Origin: CAYNJG01 sp965216885 | Lineage (GTDB): Bacteria; Planctomycetota; Planctomycetia; Pirellulales; Pirellulaceae | DNA length: 64,000 nucleotides | Direction of reading: 5' to 3' | Assembly: GCA_965216885.1 (NCBI GenBank) | Contig: OZ244209.1 | Location: 5,208,001-5,272,000 of the forward strand | Part shown: one piece after another, positions 34,684 through 44,319 of the stretch | Layout of the letters: each line of letters begins with the position of its first letter | Position numbering within the stretch: position 1 is the stretch's first letter | Made by a program: the position numbers and the translations under genes | The notes under the pieces: model-generated | Databases searched by the model: none | What the model saw: the letters and a program-made list of their open reading frames with translations, nothing else | What the model was told of the DNA's origin: nothing

Positions 34684-36294
34684 GTGGAATCGATTCTGAT
34701 TACCGGCGGTGCCGGATTCATCGGCGGAAATTTTGTCAGACAACTCGCGGCCGCCGGAAGTCACCGGATCATCAACCTGGATTTGCTGACTTACGCCGCC
34801 AACCGCGAGGCGCTGGCACATCTCGAGAATCGCGACGACTACGTATTTGTAGAAGGTGATATCTGCGACCGCCCGTTGGTCAGCGAACTGTTGACTCGAT
34901 ATCAACCTCGCGCCATCGTCCATTTTGCAGCCGAGTCACACGTCGACCGGTCCATTTCGGCGCCCGACACCTTCATCCAGACGAACATTGTCGGCACGCA
35001 TCGCATGTTGGACGCGGCGCTCGACTTCTGGTCGAAACTGCCCGCCAACGCAGCAGACAGATTCCGTTTCGTACACGTATCCACGGACGAAGTGTACGGC
35101 TCGTTGGGTGCCACGGGGAAGTTCAGCGAAACGACGCCCTACGCCCCCAATTCGCCCTATTCGGCATCGAAAGCCGCGGCGGACCATATCGCCCGAGCTT
35201 ACTTTCAGACATATGGCCTGCCCGTCGTTACGACGAACTGCAGTAACAACTACGGGCCCTACCAGTTCCCTGAAAAGCTGATTCCTTTGGTAACACTTAA
35301 CGCGCTGCACGGGAAAACCATTCCTGTTTACGGCGACGGCAGCAATGTGCGCGACTGGATTCATGTCGAAGATCATTGCGACGCAGTAAAGCTGGTGCTG
35401 GAAAAAGGCACACCCGGAGAGACCTACAATATCGGTGCCGACGCGGAAGAAGCGAACATCGATATCGTCCAATCGATCTGTGCGATTGTCGACGAACTCC
35501 GCCCGGAACTGCCGCACGCACCATGCCGTAGTCTGATCGAGTTTGTGGCCGACCGTCTGGGACACGACCACCGCTATGCGATCGACAGTGCGAAGATTCG
35601 CAACGAACTGGGCTGGCAACCGAAACGCAATTTCGAAGCTGGCCTGCGACAGACGGTGGAATGGTACGTACAACAACGCCCGGGGCTATCCGAATCGTCG
35701 CCCAAGGGTTTATCCGAATCGCCGCCCACGTCGTCGCCCGAATCCCAATCGCATTCGGAAGTCAGCGGCAACGAACACGAACCGCCCAAAGCGTTCGTAC
35801 CCAAAACCGTTGTTGCCGAAACCTACGTACCCGGCGACATCGACGGTGTGCTGATCCGAAAACTGAAACCAAGAATGGACGCGCGGGGTTGGCTGATTGA
35901 AATTCACCGCGACGACGAACTGCCCGATTCGCTTCGCCCGGCAATGTCCTACATCAGCGAGACCAATGTCGGCCACTCACGCGGGCCGCATGAACACGTC
36001 GAACAGACAGACTATTTCGCATTCGTGGGCCCCGGCGAATTTTCGGTACAGATGTGGGACTCTCGTCCGGAATCGCCAACCTACGGCCATTGCGCCGAAG
36101 TCCGGTGCGGTGAATCCAATCCCGTCTGCCTGGTGATTCCGCCGGGAGTTGTTCATGGCTACCGCAACGTCGGTAAAGTTCCCGGGTGGGTCTACAACTC
36201 CCCGAACCGTCTCTACGCCGGACAACATCGCGCACACCCTGTCGATGAGATTCGACACGAGAAAGACGACGACTCGCCCTATCGATTCGAGTGA
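34684..36294 (+). CDS. dTDP-glucose 4,6-dehydratase fused to an RmlC-like cupin domain
   Basis: A 536-residue two-domain protein. Residues 1-330 are an RmlB-type sugar-nucleotide dehydratase: TGGAGFIGGN near the start, HFAAESHVDRSI, STDEVYGSLG, YSASK (about 159-163), NNYGPYQFPEKLIP and DWIHVEDHCDA. A serine/proline-rich linker (~335-385) follows. Residues ~385-536 resemble the dTDP-4-dehydrorhamnose 3,5-epimerase (RmlC) fold, with RGPHEHVEQTDYFAF, PPGVVHGYRN and VYNSPNRLYAG. RmlB and RmlC normally act in sequence in dTDP-rhamnose synthesis, so the fusion would join two steps. RmlD and RmlA are not nearby. The gene begins 50 bases after recG. Confidence 0.88.
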   Translation: MESILITGGAGFIGGNFVRQLAAAGSHRIINLDLLTYAANREALAHLENRDDYVFVEGDICDRPLVSELLTRYQPRAIVHFAAESHVDRSISAPDTFIQTNIVGTHRMLDAALDFWSKLPANAADRFRFVHVSTDEVYGSLGATGKFSETTPYAPNSPYSASKAAADHIARAYFQTYGLPVVTTNCSNNYGPYQFPEKLIPLVTLNALHGKTIPVYGDGSNVRDWIHVEDHCDAVKLVLEKGTPGETYNIGADAEEANIDIVQSICAIVDELRPELPHAPCRSLIEFVADRLGHDHRYAIDSAKIRNELGWQPKRNFEAGLRQTVEWYVQQRPGLSESSPKGLSESPPTSSPESQSHSEVSGNEHEPPKAFVPKTVVAETYVPGDIDGVLIRKLKPRMDARGWLIEIHRDDELPDSLRPAMSYISETNVGHSRGPHEHVEQTDYFAFVGPGEFSVQMWDSRPESPTYGHCAEVRCGESNPVCLVIPPGVVHGYRNVGKVPGWVYNSPNRLYAGQHRAHPVDEIRHEKDDDSPYRFE

Positions 36295-36480
36295 TATTCA
36301 GGGCTGGCCGAGCATTTTCGGATGGAATCCCAGTCCGTCTTGATGAACACCGTCACCTGTACGACCTGACCGCACGTTCTTCATTGCCAAAGGTGGTACT
36401 GGGGCGGTTGCCCAAAACGCAACGACACCTAGAATCGGGACTCACTTCGCCCTTCTCAATCGCCCTCAACCGGAACAGTC

Positions 36481-37452
36481 ATGGCAACACGTCGATACAT
36501 CAGTCAATGGGGCGAACGCGAGAACATCGACGACGTGTTTGTCGTCACAGAAAAACAGCTTCGACCGAACAAGAACGGCAACCTGTATCTACTAATGCGT
36601 CTCTCGGACCGAACCGGTACCGTCAACGCGATGATGTGGAACGCCAACGATCGCACCGGCCGGGATTTTGACAGCGGCGACTTCGTGCGGATCGAAGGTA
36701 CGACGCAGCACTACAACGGCAACCTGCAGATCATCGTGAACCATGTGGAGCCAGCCGAACCGGGCATCGTGAACGAAGACGAGTTGCTTCAGGTTGATCA
36801 GCAGCAGGGCGAAAAGCTGATGTCACGCGTCGCCGATTTGCTGCGGGGCATGACCAACGTGAGCTTGCAATTCCTTGGCGAGGCTTTCCTTGTCGATGAA
36901 GTTCTGGTTCGCAATTTCAAGATGGCGCCGGCCGGCATCAAGGCGCACCACGCCTACCAGGGTGGACTGCTGGAACACGTCGCCAGCCTGATGGAGCTCG
37001 CGGTTGTCGTGGCGGACCGCTACGAAGAAGTCGACCGTGACCTGTTGGTGATGGGCGCGTTCCTGCATGACATTGGCAAGGTTCGCGAGCTCACTTACGA
37101 AAAGGGATTGGGCTACAGCGACGAAGGCCAACTGATTGGCCACCTGACAATTGGCATCGAGATGGTCGATGAAAAAATCGCCCAGGCGGAAAAGCTATCC
37201 GGCGAAAAGTTCCCCAAGGAACTTGCCTTGCGTCTGAAGCATATGATCCAGAGCCACCACGGGCAGCCCGAATATGGCAGCCCCAAGGTTCCCATGACCT
37301 TCGAAGCCATCGCACTTCGCAACATTGACGAAATGGACGCCAAGATCGCCACGTTTCGGCAGATCATCCGCGACGACATCAACGACGGCAGCGGCTGGAC
37401 GAACTACCAGCCCAATCTGGGCCGCAAAATCTACAAAGGCACCCGGCACTAG
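36481..37452 (+). CDS. YhaM-like OB-HD 3'-5' exonuclease
   Basis: A 323-residue protein with an OB-fold nucleic-acid-binding domain (~10-95, with YLLMRLSDRTGTVNAMMWN) and an HD hydrolase domain (~140-310): H157, H166, the central HDIGK (H196-D197) and SHHGQPEYGSP. B. subtilis YhaM with this architecture is a 3'-5' exoribonuclease acting on RNA and DNA. Activity here is inferred from the domain match. It lies alone between the RmlB fusion and the HNH gene. Confidence 0.88.
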   Translation: MATRRYISQWGERENIDDVFVVTEKQLRPNKNGNLYLLMRLSDRTGTVNAMMWNANDRTGRDFDSGDFVRIEGTTQHYNGNLQIIVNHVEPAEPGIVNEDELLQVDQQQGEKLMSRVADLLRGMTNVSLQFLGEAFLVDEVLVRNFKMAPAGIKAHHAYQGGLLEHVASLMELAVVVADRYEEVDRDLLVMGAFLHDIGKVRELTYEKGLGYSDEGQLIGHLTIGIEMVDEKIAQAEKLSGEKFPKELALRLKHMIQSHHGQPEYGSPKVPMTFEAIALRNIDEMDAKIATFRQIIRDDINDGSGWTNYQPNLGRKIYKGTRH

Positions 37453-37614
37453 CTTTCGTTTCACTGCCGGACGTCGTCCACACGAAAGCCGGTTGATACA
37501 AGCAGGTCCGTTACGGGCAACGCTCGCTCTCGTGACCGTGGCAGCGACTACCAATGAAAAAGCCGAGGCAAAGTCCATGCTTCGCCCCGGGCATTTCATG
37601 ACAATAAGTGCCGA

Positions 37615-38208
37615 TCATTCGGCAAGTTCGGCGTTCCAGTAAGCCTCACTGATAAACTTCGACCAACTCTCCATACGAAGCGAATGGTCGCTGTAGATCG
37701 GCTTCCATGACGGACGCACCGGCTGCTTCCGCAGCAACATGCTCGCCTGTTCCGGCGTACGGTCAGCCTTCCGCGCGTTACAGCAGAGGCAAGCGAGCAC
37801 GCAATTCGTCCAGCTCGATTCACCTCCCTGCGCACGCGGTACGACATGGTCGATCGTCAGCTCGCCACTGCCCGGCTGCTCATGGCAGTACTGGCACGTG
37901 TAGCGATCACGCTTGAATACGTTGCGACGACTGAACGTAACCGCCGCCGACGGTATGCGATCAAACTCCGACAGCGCGACGACTTCGGGTACGCGAAAAC
38001 GCTGCCGCACGGCCTGAACAAACGGCTCATCACCCTGCGGTTTCAGTTTCGCCCAATCAGCCCACTCATAGAGCTGATAGTCTTCCGTGTCGACGATCCG
38101 TGCCGATTCGTTCCAGACCATGATCAGCGCACGCGCGACCGTGGCGACGTTGATCGGTTGCCAGTTCCGATTCAGAACGAGCGTCGGTCGTTCAAGTGTT
38201 TGCGTCAT
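37615..38208 (-). CDS. HNH endonuclease-domain protein
   Basis: A 197-residue protein opening with TLVLNRNWQPINVATVARAL, a conserved block of the housekeeping HNH family found in many bacteria. The nuclease region is C105-Q-Y-C108, then IDHVVPRAQGG (D120-H121), N135, and C140-L-C-C143-N144, with zinc-binding cysteines and the HNH residues intact. Target and role are unknown; these proteins are not linked to a specific mobile element. GGAGGAG 6 bases before ATG 38208 decides the start over ATG 38223. Confidence 0.88.
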   Translation of the reverse strand: MTQTLERPTLVLNRNWQPINVATVARALIMVWNESARIVDTEDYQLYEWADWAKLKPQGDEPFVQAVRQRFRVPEVVALSEFDRIPSAAVTFSRRNVFKRDRYTCQYCHEQPGSGELTIDHVVPRAQGGESSWTNCVLACLCCNARKADRTPEQASMLLRKQPVRPSWKPIYSDHSLRMESWSKFISEAYWNAELAE

Positions 38209-38466
38209 GATGGGCTCCTCCATTGGTTCCAGTCAGACAGACGCGATTTGCTGCACAAAGTTCGGCCTTGAAATTTTGCCGACGACGCCATTTTCTACGC
38301 AAGAAAACGGAAGAAAGGTCGCAAATTCACGCTGCGGTGTGGGGAGCGTATGACACATGGATGAAACGCAGCGGCACGCCCGAATCACGACAGAACGCAC
38401 AAATCACAACGGAACGCAAAGTACGCTCGAAGTCGCATTCGAGGAAGCGGCGTCAACGCCAGAACC

Positions 38467-39837
38467 TCAAAGCCCGGCGAGTCGCCCGCTGGCATCACCA
38501 AAGTGCGGCACATCAACGCCCATGTGATCCATGATCGACAAGTAGAGATTGCAGGCGCGGCGGTCCTCGCTTTCACGATCCAGACAGTCCACCACTCGCC
38601 CAGAATCGATCTTTCCACCGCCCGTTCCAGCCAGCACCATCGGCATGTGGTCAGCTTCGTGCTTGTCGCCATCGAACAGATTGGAACAGAACAACAGCAG
38701 CGAGTTATCCAACAACGTTCGTTCGCCTTCATCAATGCCTTTCATCCGTTCGAGGATGTAGGCGAATTGCTGCGAGTGATACTGATTCGTTTTCAGGTAC
38801 ATCGCCTCGAGTTCCTCGTCCTCGCCATTGTGTGTCAAATCCAGATGCAAACTGCCACGCACACCGTCAAGAAACCCAAAGTTCATTTGCGACAGATCGT
38901 TATTCAACATGCACGTTGCAATGCGTGTCTTGTCCATCTGAAATGCCAGTACGATCAGATCCAGCATCAATTGCATGTGTACCGGTACGTCCTGAGGAAG
39001 CTTCTCCGCCGGGCGGGGCATGTTTGGTTTGTCCAGTGACGGACGCCAGCCTTCCAGCGTCTGCTGCTTCGACGCCTGATCAATACGGCGTTCGATACTA
39101 CGCACGGAATCGAGATACTCCTGCAGCTTGTTGCGATCATCGGCGGAGAGTTGTGGACGCAAGGCTTTGGCATCCGAGTAGACCTCATCCAGAATACTTC
39201 GGTCGATTTCTCGCCCCTTGCCGTCGCCCACCAGCTGATCGAATACTCGCGAGGGGTAGATTTCTTTCGTCGCCGGTTTCGTTGCCGTCGACCACGAAAT
39301 ATTCGATCCGTAAAGCATGGACAGACCGTCTTCCAGCCGCAGCTCTGTCGGTTCGATGCCCAACACAAGACTGCTGACCGCCGTGCGACCACCGATCTTT
39401 TGAGCCATCAACTGATCCATACTCTGGCCGCAACGAATGTCGTCTTGCCGGGTGCTCACCCAACCGCCCGAAAGCAGATTCGGACTGCGGCCCAGATGCG
39501 GGCTCTTGTGAATGACGGCCTGTTCGTTGAACAGACCACGCAGAAAAATCATGTCCTGCGTGTGTCGGGCCAGCGGCTCCAGACCGGGACCGACCTGCAT
39601 ATCGCTCCCCTGCCCTTTCGCCCACCAATGCGAGGGCTCGACACCGTTGGAGAAAAAGACACAGCCAAATCGGACGGGAGCCTCACCCAACTCCTCCTGC
39701 CGAGTGACGCGTCCTGTTTCTTCCGCTCGCAGAGGCAGAGATGCCAACCACGGCAACGTCAGCGAAGCACCAGCACTCCCGAGAAATCCACGGCGTGAAA
39801 CGTTGCTGATTCCGTCTTTCATGGCTCTATCTCTCAT
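38467..39837 (-). CDS. DUF1552 protein with Tat signal
   Basis: A 456-residue exported protein. A twin-arginine signal (SRRGFLGSAGASLTLPWLAS) lies at residues 14-33. The body has GCVFFSNGVEPSHWW, RGLFNEQAVIHKSPHLGR, LNNDLSQMNFGFLDGVRGSLH and HEADHMPMVLAGTGGGKID, the usual DUF1552 blocks. DUF1552 proteins are almost always encoded beside DUF1592-type cytochromes in planctomycetes; the biochemical role is unknown. ATG 39837 is 5 bases after the stop of the upstream DUF1592 gene; ATG 39822 is an alternative. Confidence 0.9.
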   Translation of the reverse strand: MRDRAMKDGISNVSRRGFLGSAGASLTLPWLASLPLRAEETGRVTRQEELGEAPVRFGCVFFSNGVEPSHWWAKGQGSDMQVGPGLEPLARHTQDMIFLRGLFNEQAVIHKSPHLGRSPNLLSGGWVSTRQDDIRCGQSMDQLMAQKIGGRTAVSSLVLGIEPTELRLEDGLSMLYGSNISWSTATKPATKEIYPSRVFDQLVGDGKGREIDRSILDEVYSDAKALRPQLSADDRNKLQEYLDSVRSIERRIDQASKQQTLEGWRPSLDKPNMPRPAEKLPQDVPVHMQLMLDLIVLAFQMDKTRIATCMLNNDLSQMNFGFLDGVRGSLHLDLTHNGEDEELEAMYLKTNQYHSQQFAYILERMKGIDEGERTLLDNSLLLFCSNLFDGDKHEADHMPMVLAGTGGGKIDSGRVVDCLDRESEDRRACNLYLSIMDHMGVDVPHFGDASGRLAGL

Positions 39838-39842
39838 GCTTT

Positions 39843-42800
39843 TTATCGTCGCGTCAGAAACTGTTTGCTTTGCACAATCGCATCCGCCAGTTCAACGAGT
39901 CCGCCGTCTTCGGACATGCGTTGCACCATTGATTCCGCCAGCGCCCGATCCGTCAACAGCTCGCTCCGCCCCAGAGCGTAGCCAATCAATCGTCGAGCCA
40001 GAGTGCGGTGAAACTGTGCGTTCTGTTGCCGCATGTAGTTTCGCAACCCTGCCGGACCATCAATCCGGCTGCCGTCGCGAACGGTGCCGCTAGTGTCAAT
40101 GGCCGTGCCATCACGATACGTTTCACGCCAACGACCGATGGGATCAAAGTTCTCCAGCGCGAACCCCAACGGGTCGATCCGGGCGTGGCAACCGGCGCAC
40201 ACCGCGTCGTGCCGATGAGCTTCCAACCGTTCTCGAATCGTCTTTCCGTCGCCGGTCACTTCATCCGCGGCAATCGAACCAGCGTCCGGCGGTGGCGGAG
40301 GCACGGGCGTCCCCAGTACACGTCGCAGAATCCAGTCGCCGCGTTTCACGGGGCTTGTTCGCAATGGTGCCGAGGTAACGGCATGAATGGCCCCAAGCCC
40401 AAACAGCCCGCCGCGTCCGAACCGCTCGACGCCATCAACACGTACCGAATGACGGGCGTCGTCCTTGTCGAAAGCGACCACGCCAGCCAGCTGATAGTGC
40501 TTCGCCAGTTCTTCCGTCACGAAGGTGTAATCGGCAAACAGAATTTCATCGATCGGTCGATTCTCACGAACCAGATTGGAGAAGAACGCCAGCGACTCGG
40601 CATACATGTCACGCTTCAACCCCGGCGTAAACGCGGCGAACTGACCGGTATCGATTCCGGGATATTCGTCAAAGCGATAGAAGCCAAACCACTGTCCGAA
40701 AAACTGTTCAGCAAATCGGGCGGAACGGGAATCGCGAAGCATCCGCCGCACCTGTATCGATCGCTGCGTAGAATCCGTCAGCTCTCCCGCCCCGGCCGCA
40801 CGTCGCAACTCCGTATCCGGTGGCGACGACCACAGGAAGTAGCTCATGCGGTTGGCAATCTCCCAATCAGAAAGTTCCCGCGGTGTCGCATCGGGCAACG
40901 TCTCAACCCGAAAGAGGAATTCCGGTCCGACCAGGATTCTCGCAATCAATGCTCGGATGGCGCGATCGTGTTGGGCCAGCACCCCTTGATCGCCGACCAC
41001 GCGATCCCCGTCGCCATCGGGAACCCTGGTTGACGCGGACACGCGATCATAAAAGCTCCTCAACCGCGATCGTTCTGCGGATCGCAAAGGTCGACGCCAC
41101 GCAAGTTCTGCCAACCGAATGGCGTCCTCAACATGTTGGCTGGCCGCATTCCGCCTCGCGGATATGGCTTCACGATAACCGTGTACCAGCCGCTGCACGA
41201 TCGACCTCGCATTGTCCGGCAGCAAATCGATCTCTGCATCCGCCAATTCGGCGACACTGCCATTTTCCAGCTCAAGCTGCAGCTTGTCGCGAGTAAACGC
41301 AAAGTACAGATCGTGATAGTCGAATGAGGTCAGCAGATCGTGCCACGCCGCCTCCAGCTCAACCCGTCCCGCGTCATCGAGAACGGATTCGACAAGGAAC
41401 TGATCCTCACGATGGTATTTGATCCGGTAGTGAAAATCATTCCGTTCCGCGTTGTTGTACGACGTGTCCCAGGGAGCTGGAATCGGGTCGCGGTCGGAAG
41501 GCGCGGGCTCGCGGTGTGAAATCTGTGGCAATGCCCGAGCAAATTCGTTGGCCGACAATTGCCATTGTTTCGCAGCCTCCCCACGGGAATCAGCCAGCAC
41601 CGCGGAGACGCGCCCCGTGTCCGCCTCCGTTTCCTTGTCGCCGGTCAGATCCGTAATCGAACAACGAACGACATGGTCGCCACTGCCGACCAGCAGGCGG
41701 GCCTCCACGTCAATGTCCGCTCGATCAGCCCCCCGCGGAATCTGAATGTCGAATACGTATCGCTGAGCACCCACGGTCAGCAACTCATCGCGTTCAACTT
41801 TGGTTTCGGCGTTCGCTTCGCTAGACCCGGCACCAAATACGGCCTGCTGTTGCGTTGGCAGTACTTCGCGAAATGGCCGCTTTTCGGACCAACCGTCCTC
41901 CGGATAGTCGAAGCGAATTGTAAAGTTGCTCCATAGCACGGCGGCCTCGCGGATGTCGCCTCGCAATCCGGGCTCAATCGACACCTCGATCTTCGACGAT
42001 TGCGTGGGCGTTCGCCATCGCGCGTCCGCCTGGAATTCAAAGTCTGGCGCCAACGCAATCAGATCATTTGCCATCAGGGCGGCTTCTTCGTCATCGCCGG
42101 CAGTCGCTGCCAGCCGCAACTGCCATTCGCGAATTTCCTGCGCCAAGCTTTCGCAGGCCCGGCTTCCAGCTGCGATGGTGGACGCTTCGCCATCGCCTGG
42201 TACGGGCAACTCAGCCCACCTGTCCGCGAGCAGCGACAACGGCTCGCGCGCATCGGTACGGTGCATCGTGTCCCAGAGATGCTGTGCAAACCGCTCGGTG
42301 ACACCGTGCTTCGCGGCGAGACTGCCGAGCGATTCTTCCTGCAGCCCCAACGTTTTACGATTGGCATACAACCACGTAACAAGAAGCCCGTTTGGGTAGT
42401 GCTCCATTCCATAGGGCTCGCCCCCCTCACCCGCGGCCGTGCGAAATCCGTATCGTCGATAGATGGACTGAATTCGGTCAATCGCGGAAAGCTCGAGGCC
42501 CGTCTGTCCGGGGTCGTGAAAGAACTGCAATGGCCCTGCACCGACCACCGCATGGGCGGCGACAAGCTGTGCCGCCTCCAGGTAGCGATCCAGTGTCGAA
42601 CCCTGCAGGAACTGCACGTCGCCAACGTTGGCAAATCCCTCGCCGCCCGCTGAGTCGCCAGGAAAAATGCGGTCGAAGTCGAACTGCAATCCCGTCAGTT
42701 CCTCAATCGTGTACGCGTACTCGGCATTCGTCAGGCGACGGAGTTTTACGCGTCCCGGATCTCCGCTGTCGCGTGCTGCCGTTGCCGCAAGCTGTGCGCG

Positions 42801-43103
42801 AATCCGACTGGCGATCTGCTTGCGGAGCAAATCGTTCGGCTGCTCCATGTCGACCGGTGGCATTTCGGCAGTCTCGATCACTTCCGCAATGCGGTGCCAA
42901 CGATCAAACGTCACCGCGAAACGAGGCCGCTGAAGAAGACCCGTCAGGTCAACGTTGGCTTCGGCGTCACTGCCGTCGTGACAGTCGGAACAGAATTGCT
43001 GCAGGAACGGCGCGAGCTGCGCGGAAAATTCATCGGCAAACGCCGACGAAGTCATCGTCGCCAGCCAGAAAGCAAACACGCATTGGAAAACGAACCGTTG
43101 CAC
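39843..43103 (-). CDS. planctomycete cytochrome with DUF1587/1592/1588/1585 domains
   Basis: A 1086-residue secreted protein starting at GTG 43103. After a signal peptide (1-23) it has one heme c site, C38-S-D-C41-H42, followed by DUF1587 (RLTNAEYAYTIEELTGLQF), a large beta-rich middle, DUF1595 (ELAWRRPLRSAERSRL), DUF1592 (WEIANRMSYFLWSSPPDTEL), DUF1588 (GLFGLGAIHAVTSAPLRTSP and the GCHARIDPLGFALENFD block) and DUF1585 (RDGSRIDGPAGL then RRLIGYALGRSELLTD). CAGCH in DUF1588 is a second possible heme site. It is probably cotranscribed with the DUF1552 gene, and a periplasmic redox role is inferred from the heme motifs. Confidence 0.9.
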   Translation of the reverse strand: MQRFVFQCVFAFWLATMTSSAFADEFSAQLAPFLQQFCSDCHDGSDAEANVDLTGLLQRPRFAVTFDRWHRIAEVIETAEMPPVDMEQPNDLLRKQIASRIRAQLAATAARDSGDPGRVKLRRLTNAEYAYTIEELTGLQFDFDRIFPGDSAGGEGFANVGDVQFLQGSTLDRYLEAAQLVAAHAVVGAGPLQFFHDPGQTGLELSAIDRIQSIYRRYGFRTAAGEGGEPYGMEHYPNGLLVTWLYANRKTLGLQEESLGSLAAKHGVTERFAQHLWDTMHRTDAREPLSLLADRWAELPVPGDGEASTIAAGSRACESLAQEIREWQLRLAATAGDDEEAALMANDLIALAPDFEFQADARWRTPTQSSKIEVSIEPGLRGDIREAAVLWSNFTIRFDYPEDGWSEKRPFREVLPTQQQAVFGAGSSEANAETKVERDELLTVGAQRYVFDIQIPRGADRADIDVEARLLVGSGDHVVRCSITDLTGDKETEADTGRVSAVLADSRGEAAKQWQLSANEFARALPQISHREPAPSDRDPIPAPWDTSYNNAERNDFHYRIKYHREDQFLVESVLDDAGRVELEAAWHDLLTSFDYHDLYFAFTRDKLQLELENGSVAELADAEIDLLPDNARSIVQRLVHGYREAISARRNAASQHVEDAIRLAELAWRRPLRSAERSRLRSFYDRVSASTRVPDGDGDRVVGDQGVLAQHDRAIRALIARILVGPEFLFRVETLPDATPRELSDWEIANRMSYFLWSSPPDTELRRAAGAGELTDSTQRSIQVRRMLRDSRSARFAEQFFGQWFGFYRFDEYPGIDTGQFAAFTPGLKRDMYAESLAFFSNLVRENRPIDEILFADYTFVTEELAKHYQLAGVVAFDKDDARHSVRVDGVERFGRGGLFGLGAIHAVTSAPLRTSPVKRGDWILRRVLGTPVPPPPPDAGSIAADEVTGDGKTIRERLEAHRHDAVCAGCHARIDPLGFALENFDPIGRWRETYRDGTAIDTSGTVRDGSRIDGPAGLRNYMRQQNAQFHRTLARRLIGYALGRSELLTDRALAESMVQRMSEDGGLVELADAIVQSKQFLTRR

Positions 43104-43110
43104 GTCGTCG

Positions 43111-43114
43111 CCTC
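43111..43114 (-). promoter_or_regulatory. ribosome binding site deciding a GTG start
   Basis: GAGG on the minus strand, 7 bases before GTG 43103, from which the signal peptide MQRFVFQCVFAFWLATM begins. The ATG frame to 43463 adds 120 unsupported residues and runs across the divergent promoter region. Confidence 0.65.
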
Positions 43115-43271
43115 GGAGGGAAGTCTGGAACGACGAAGGGGATCCGTCGTCCGGCGAGTCACCACGGCAGGACCGGGTTGGCCCCAGTGTAACATAACGC
43201 CGCTCCCGGTTGACTGCGGATTCGCGCACGCGCGCCGGCACCGCGTGTGTTGATCGTTTAGCTGAATTGGG

Positions 43272-43323
43272 ACAACTTGCATCTACATACCGGCAACTTG
43301 CGGTCAGCTTACTCGCAAGTTGC
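43272..43323. promoter_or_regulatory. candidate operator with CAACTTGC repeats
   Basis: A perfect 10-base inverted repeat, GCAACTTGCG (43293-43302) and CGCAAGTTGC (43314-43323), has an 11-base spacer. A third copy, ACAACTTGC, lies at 43272-43280, 21 bases upstream of the matching octamer, or two helical turns. The element is in the 328-base divergent space between the DUF1592 gene and the plus-strand membrane protein gene, 108 bases before the latter's ATG. A regulator site is inferred; a transcript hairpin is the alternative. Confidence 0.45.
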
Positions 43324-43431
43324 GGCGACAAACTGCTTCTTTCCATACATAATGAAAGCGGTAAACCGTTGCGACCTCCTGTAGTTCGCTCGTACGACCT
43401 AACTTCGTCGACGCACCGAGGTGTTGTCAGC

Positions 43432-44268
43432 ATGTCCCCACCAAAGCCGCAAGCCGCGAGCAATCCGCCCGCAGCCGACGATCCCGCAGCCGAATTTCCA
43501 GCCGCCGTTCGAGCTCACCGGCAGGTGTTCGCATCGCTGTTCACTCCCAGCTGGACATTGGGGCTGCTGTTGGCCGCCTGTCTCTTTCTGCCGTCGTACC
43601 GCGGGTGCAACGGAACGGCCATTCACCTTTCCGAAGCGTTCGTGTTGGAAGACTATTCGACGAGTGAAATCTACACACGCTACCTGATGGTTTGGCCGAT
43701 GCTTTTCGGTCTGATAGTTTTCTTCGGAACGGTCTTGTTGGCCTGGTCACGAAATCCACAACGGGCAAGCGTCCTCTGGTATGGATTCGCGAGTCTGATC
43801 GTTGTGCATTCACTACTCGCGATCGCCGCCATCGTCGGCTCGCCACCCAATCTCGAAACCGCCAGCGACTGGTCGTGGCAGGAGGTACTCTTGCTACTGC
43901 TGTGGAGCAGCATGGCCGTCGGTCTGCCCTTATTGTTGGTGATCACCAAACGCTATTGCCAGGACTGGTACCACGCTGCTATCTGGATGCAATTGGCGAT
44001 ATCCCTCGCGGCCGCCGTCTGCGCCACGTACGTCATTCCGTCGTTGTTGCTGGCCAGTGAACTACTGATCGGCGGCAAATTGATGATCACCTGCAGCGTG
44101 GGGCTTGTTGTCACGACGATCGTGCAACAGCTGGACGGCCGCCGCGTCCTCGTGCGCCAGCCGGGATCGAGCCCGCTTCAACTGAGCATGAAAGGAACTC
44201 TGCTGCTGATGTCCGTCGGCGGAATTGCCTGTTCGTGGGTCACAGCGTGCATCTTTGTGGAACTGTGA
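43432..44268 (+). CDS. hypothetical multi-pass membrane protein
   Basis: A 278-residue protein with a proline/alanine-rich cytosolic tail (1-40) and about seven hydrophobic segments, among them LGLLLAACLFLPSY, MLFGLIVFFGTVLLAW, LLALLLWSS-type helices and LAISLAAAVCATYVIPSLL. I recognise no family. ATG 43432 is preceded by GAGG at about 10 bases; the frame upstream to 43210 crosses the candidate operator and is not used. Confidence 0.6.
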   Translation: MSPPKPQAASNPPAADDPAAEFPAAVRAHRQVFASLFTPSWTLGLLLAACLFLPSYRGCNGTAIHLSEAFVLEDYSTSEIYTRYLMVWPMLFGLIVFFGTVLLAWSRNPQRASVLWYGFASLIVVHSLLAIAAIVGSPPNLETASDWSWQEVLLLLLWSSMAVGLPLLLVITKRYCQDWYHAAIWMQLAISLAAAVCATYVIPSLLLASELLIGGKLMITCSVGLVVTTIVQQLDGRRVLVRQPGSSPLQLSMKGTLLLMSVGGIACSWVTACIFVEL

Positions 44269-44319
44269 TTTTGAAGCCAGAGAGTTGAAGCCAGAGAGTT
44301 GCAACTCACTCCCTACGTC

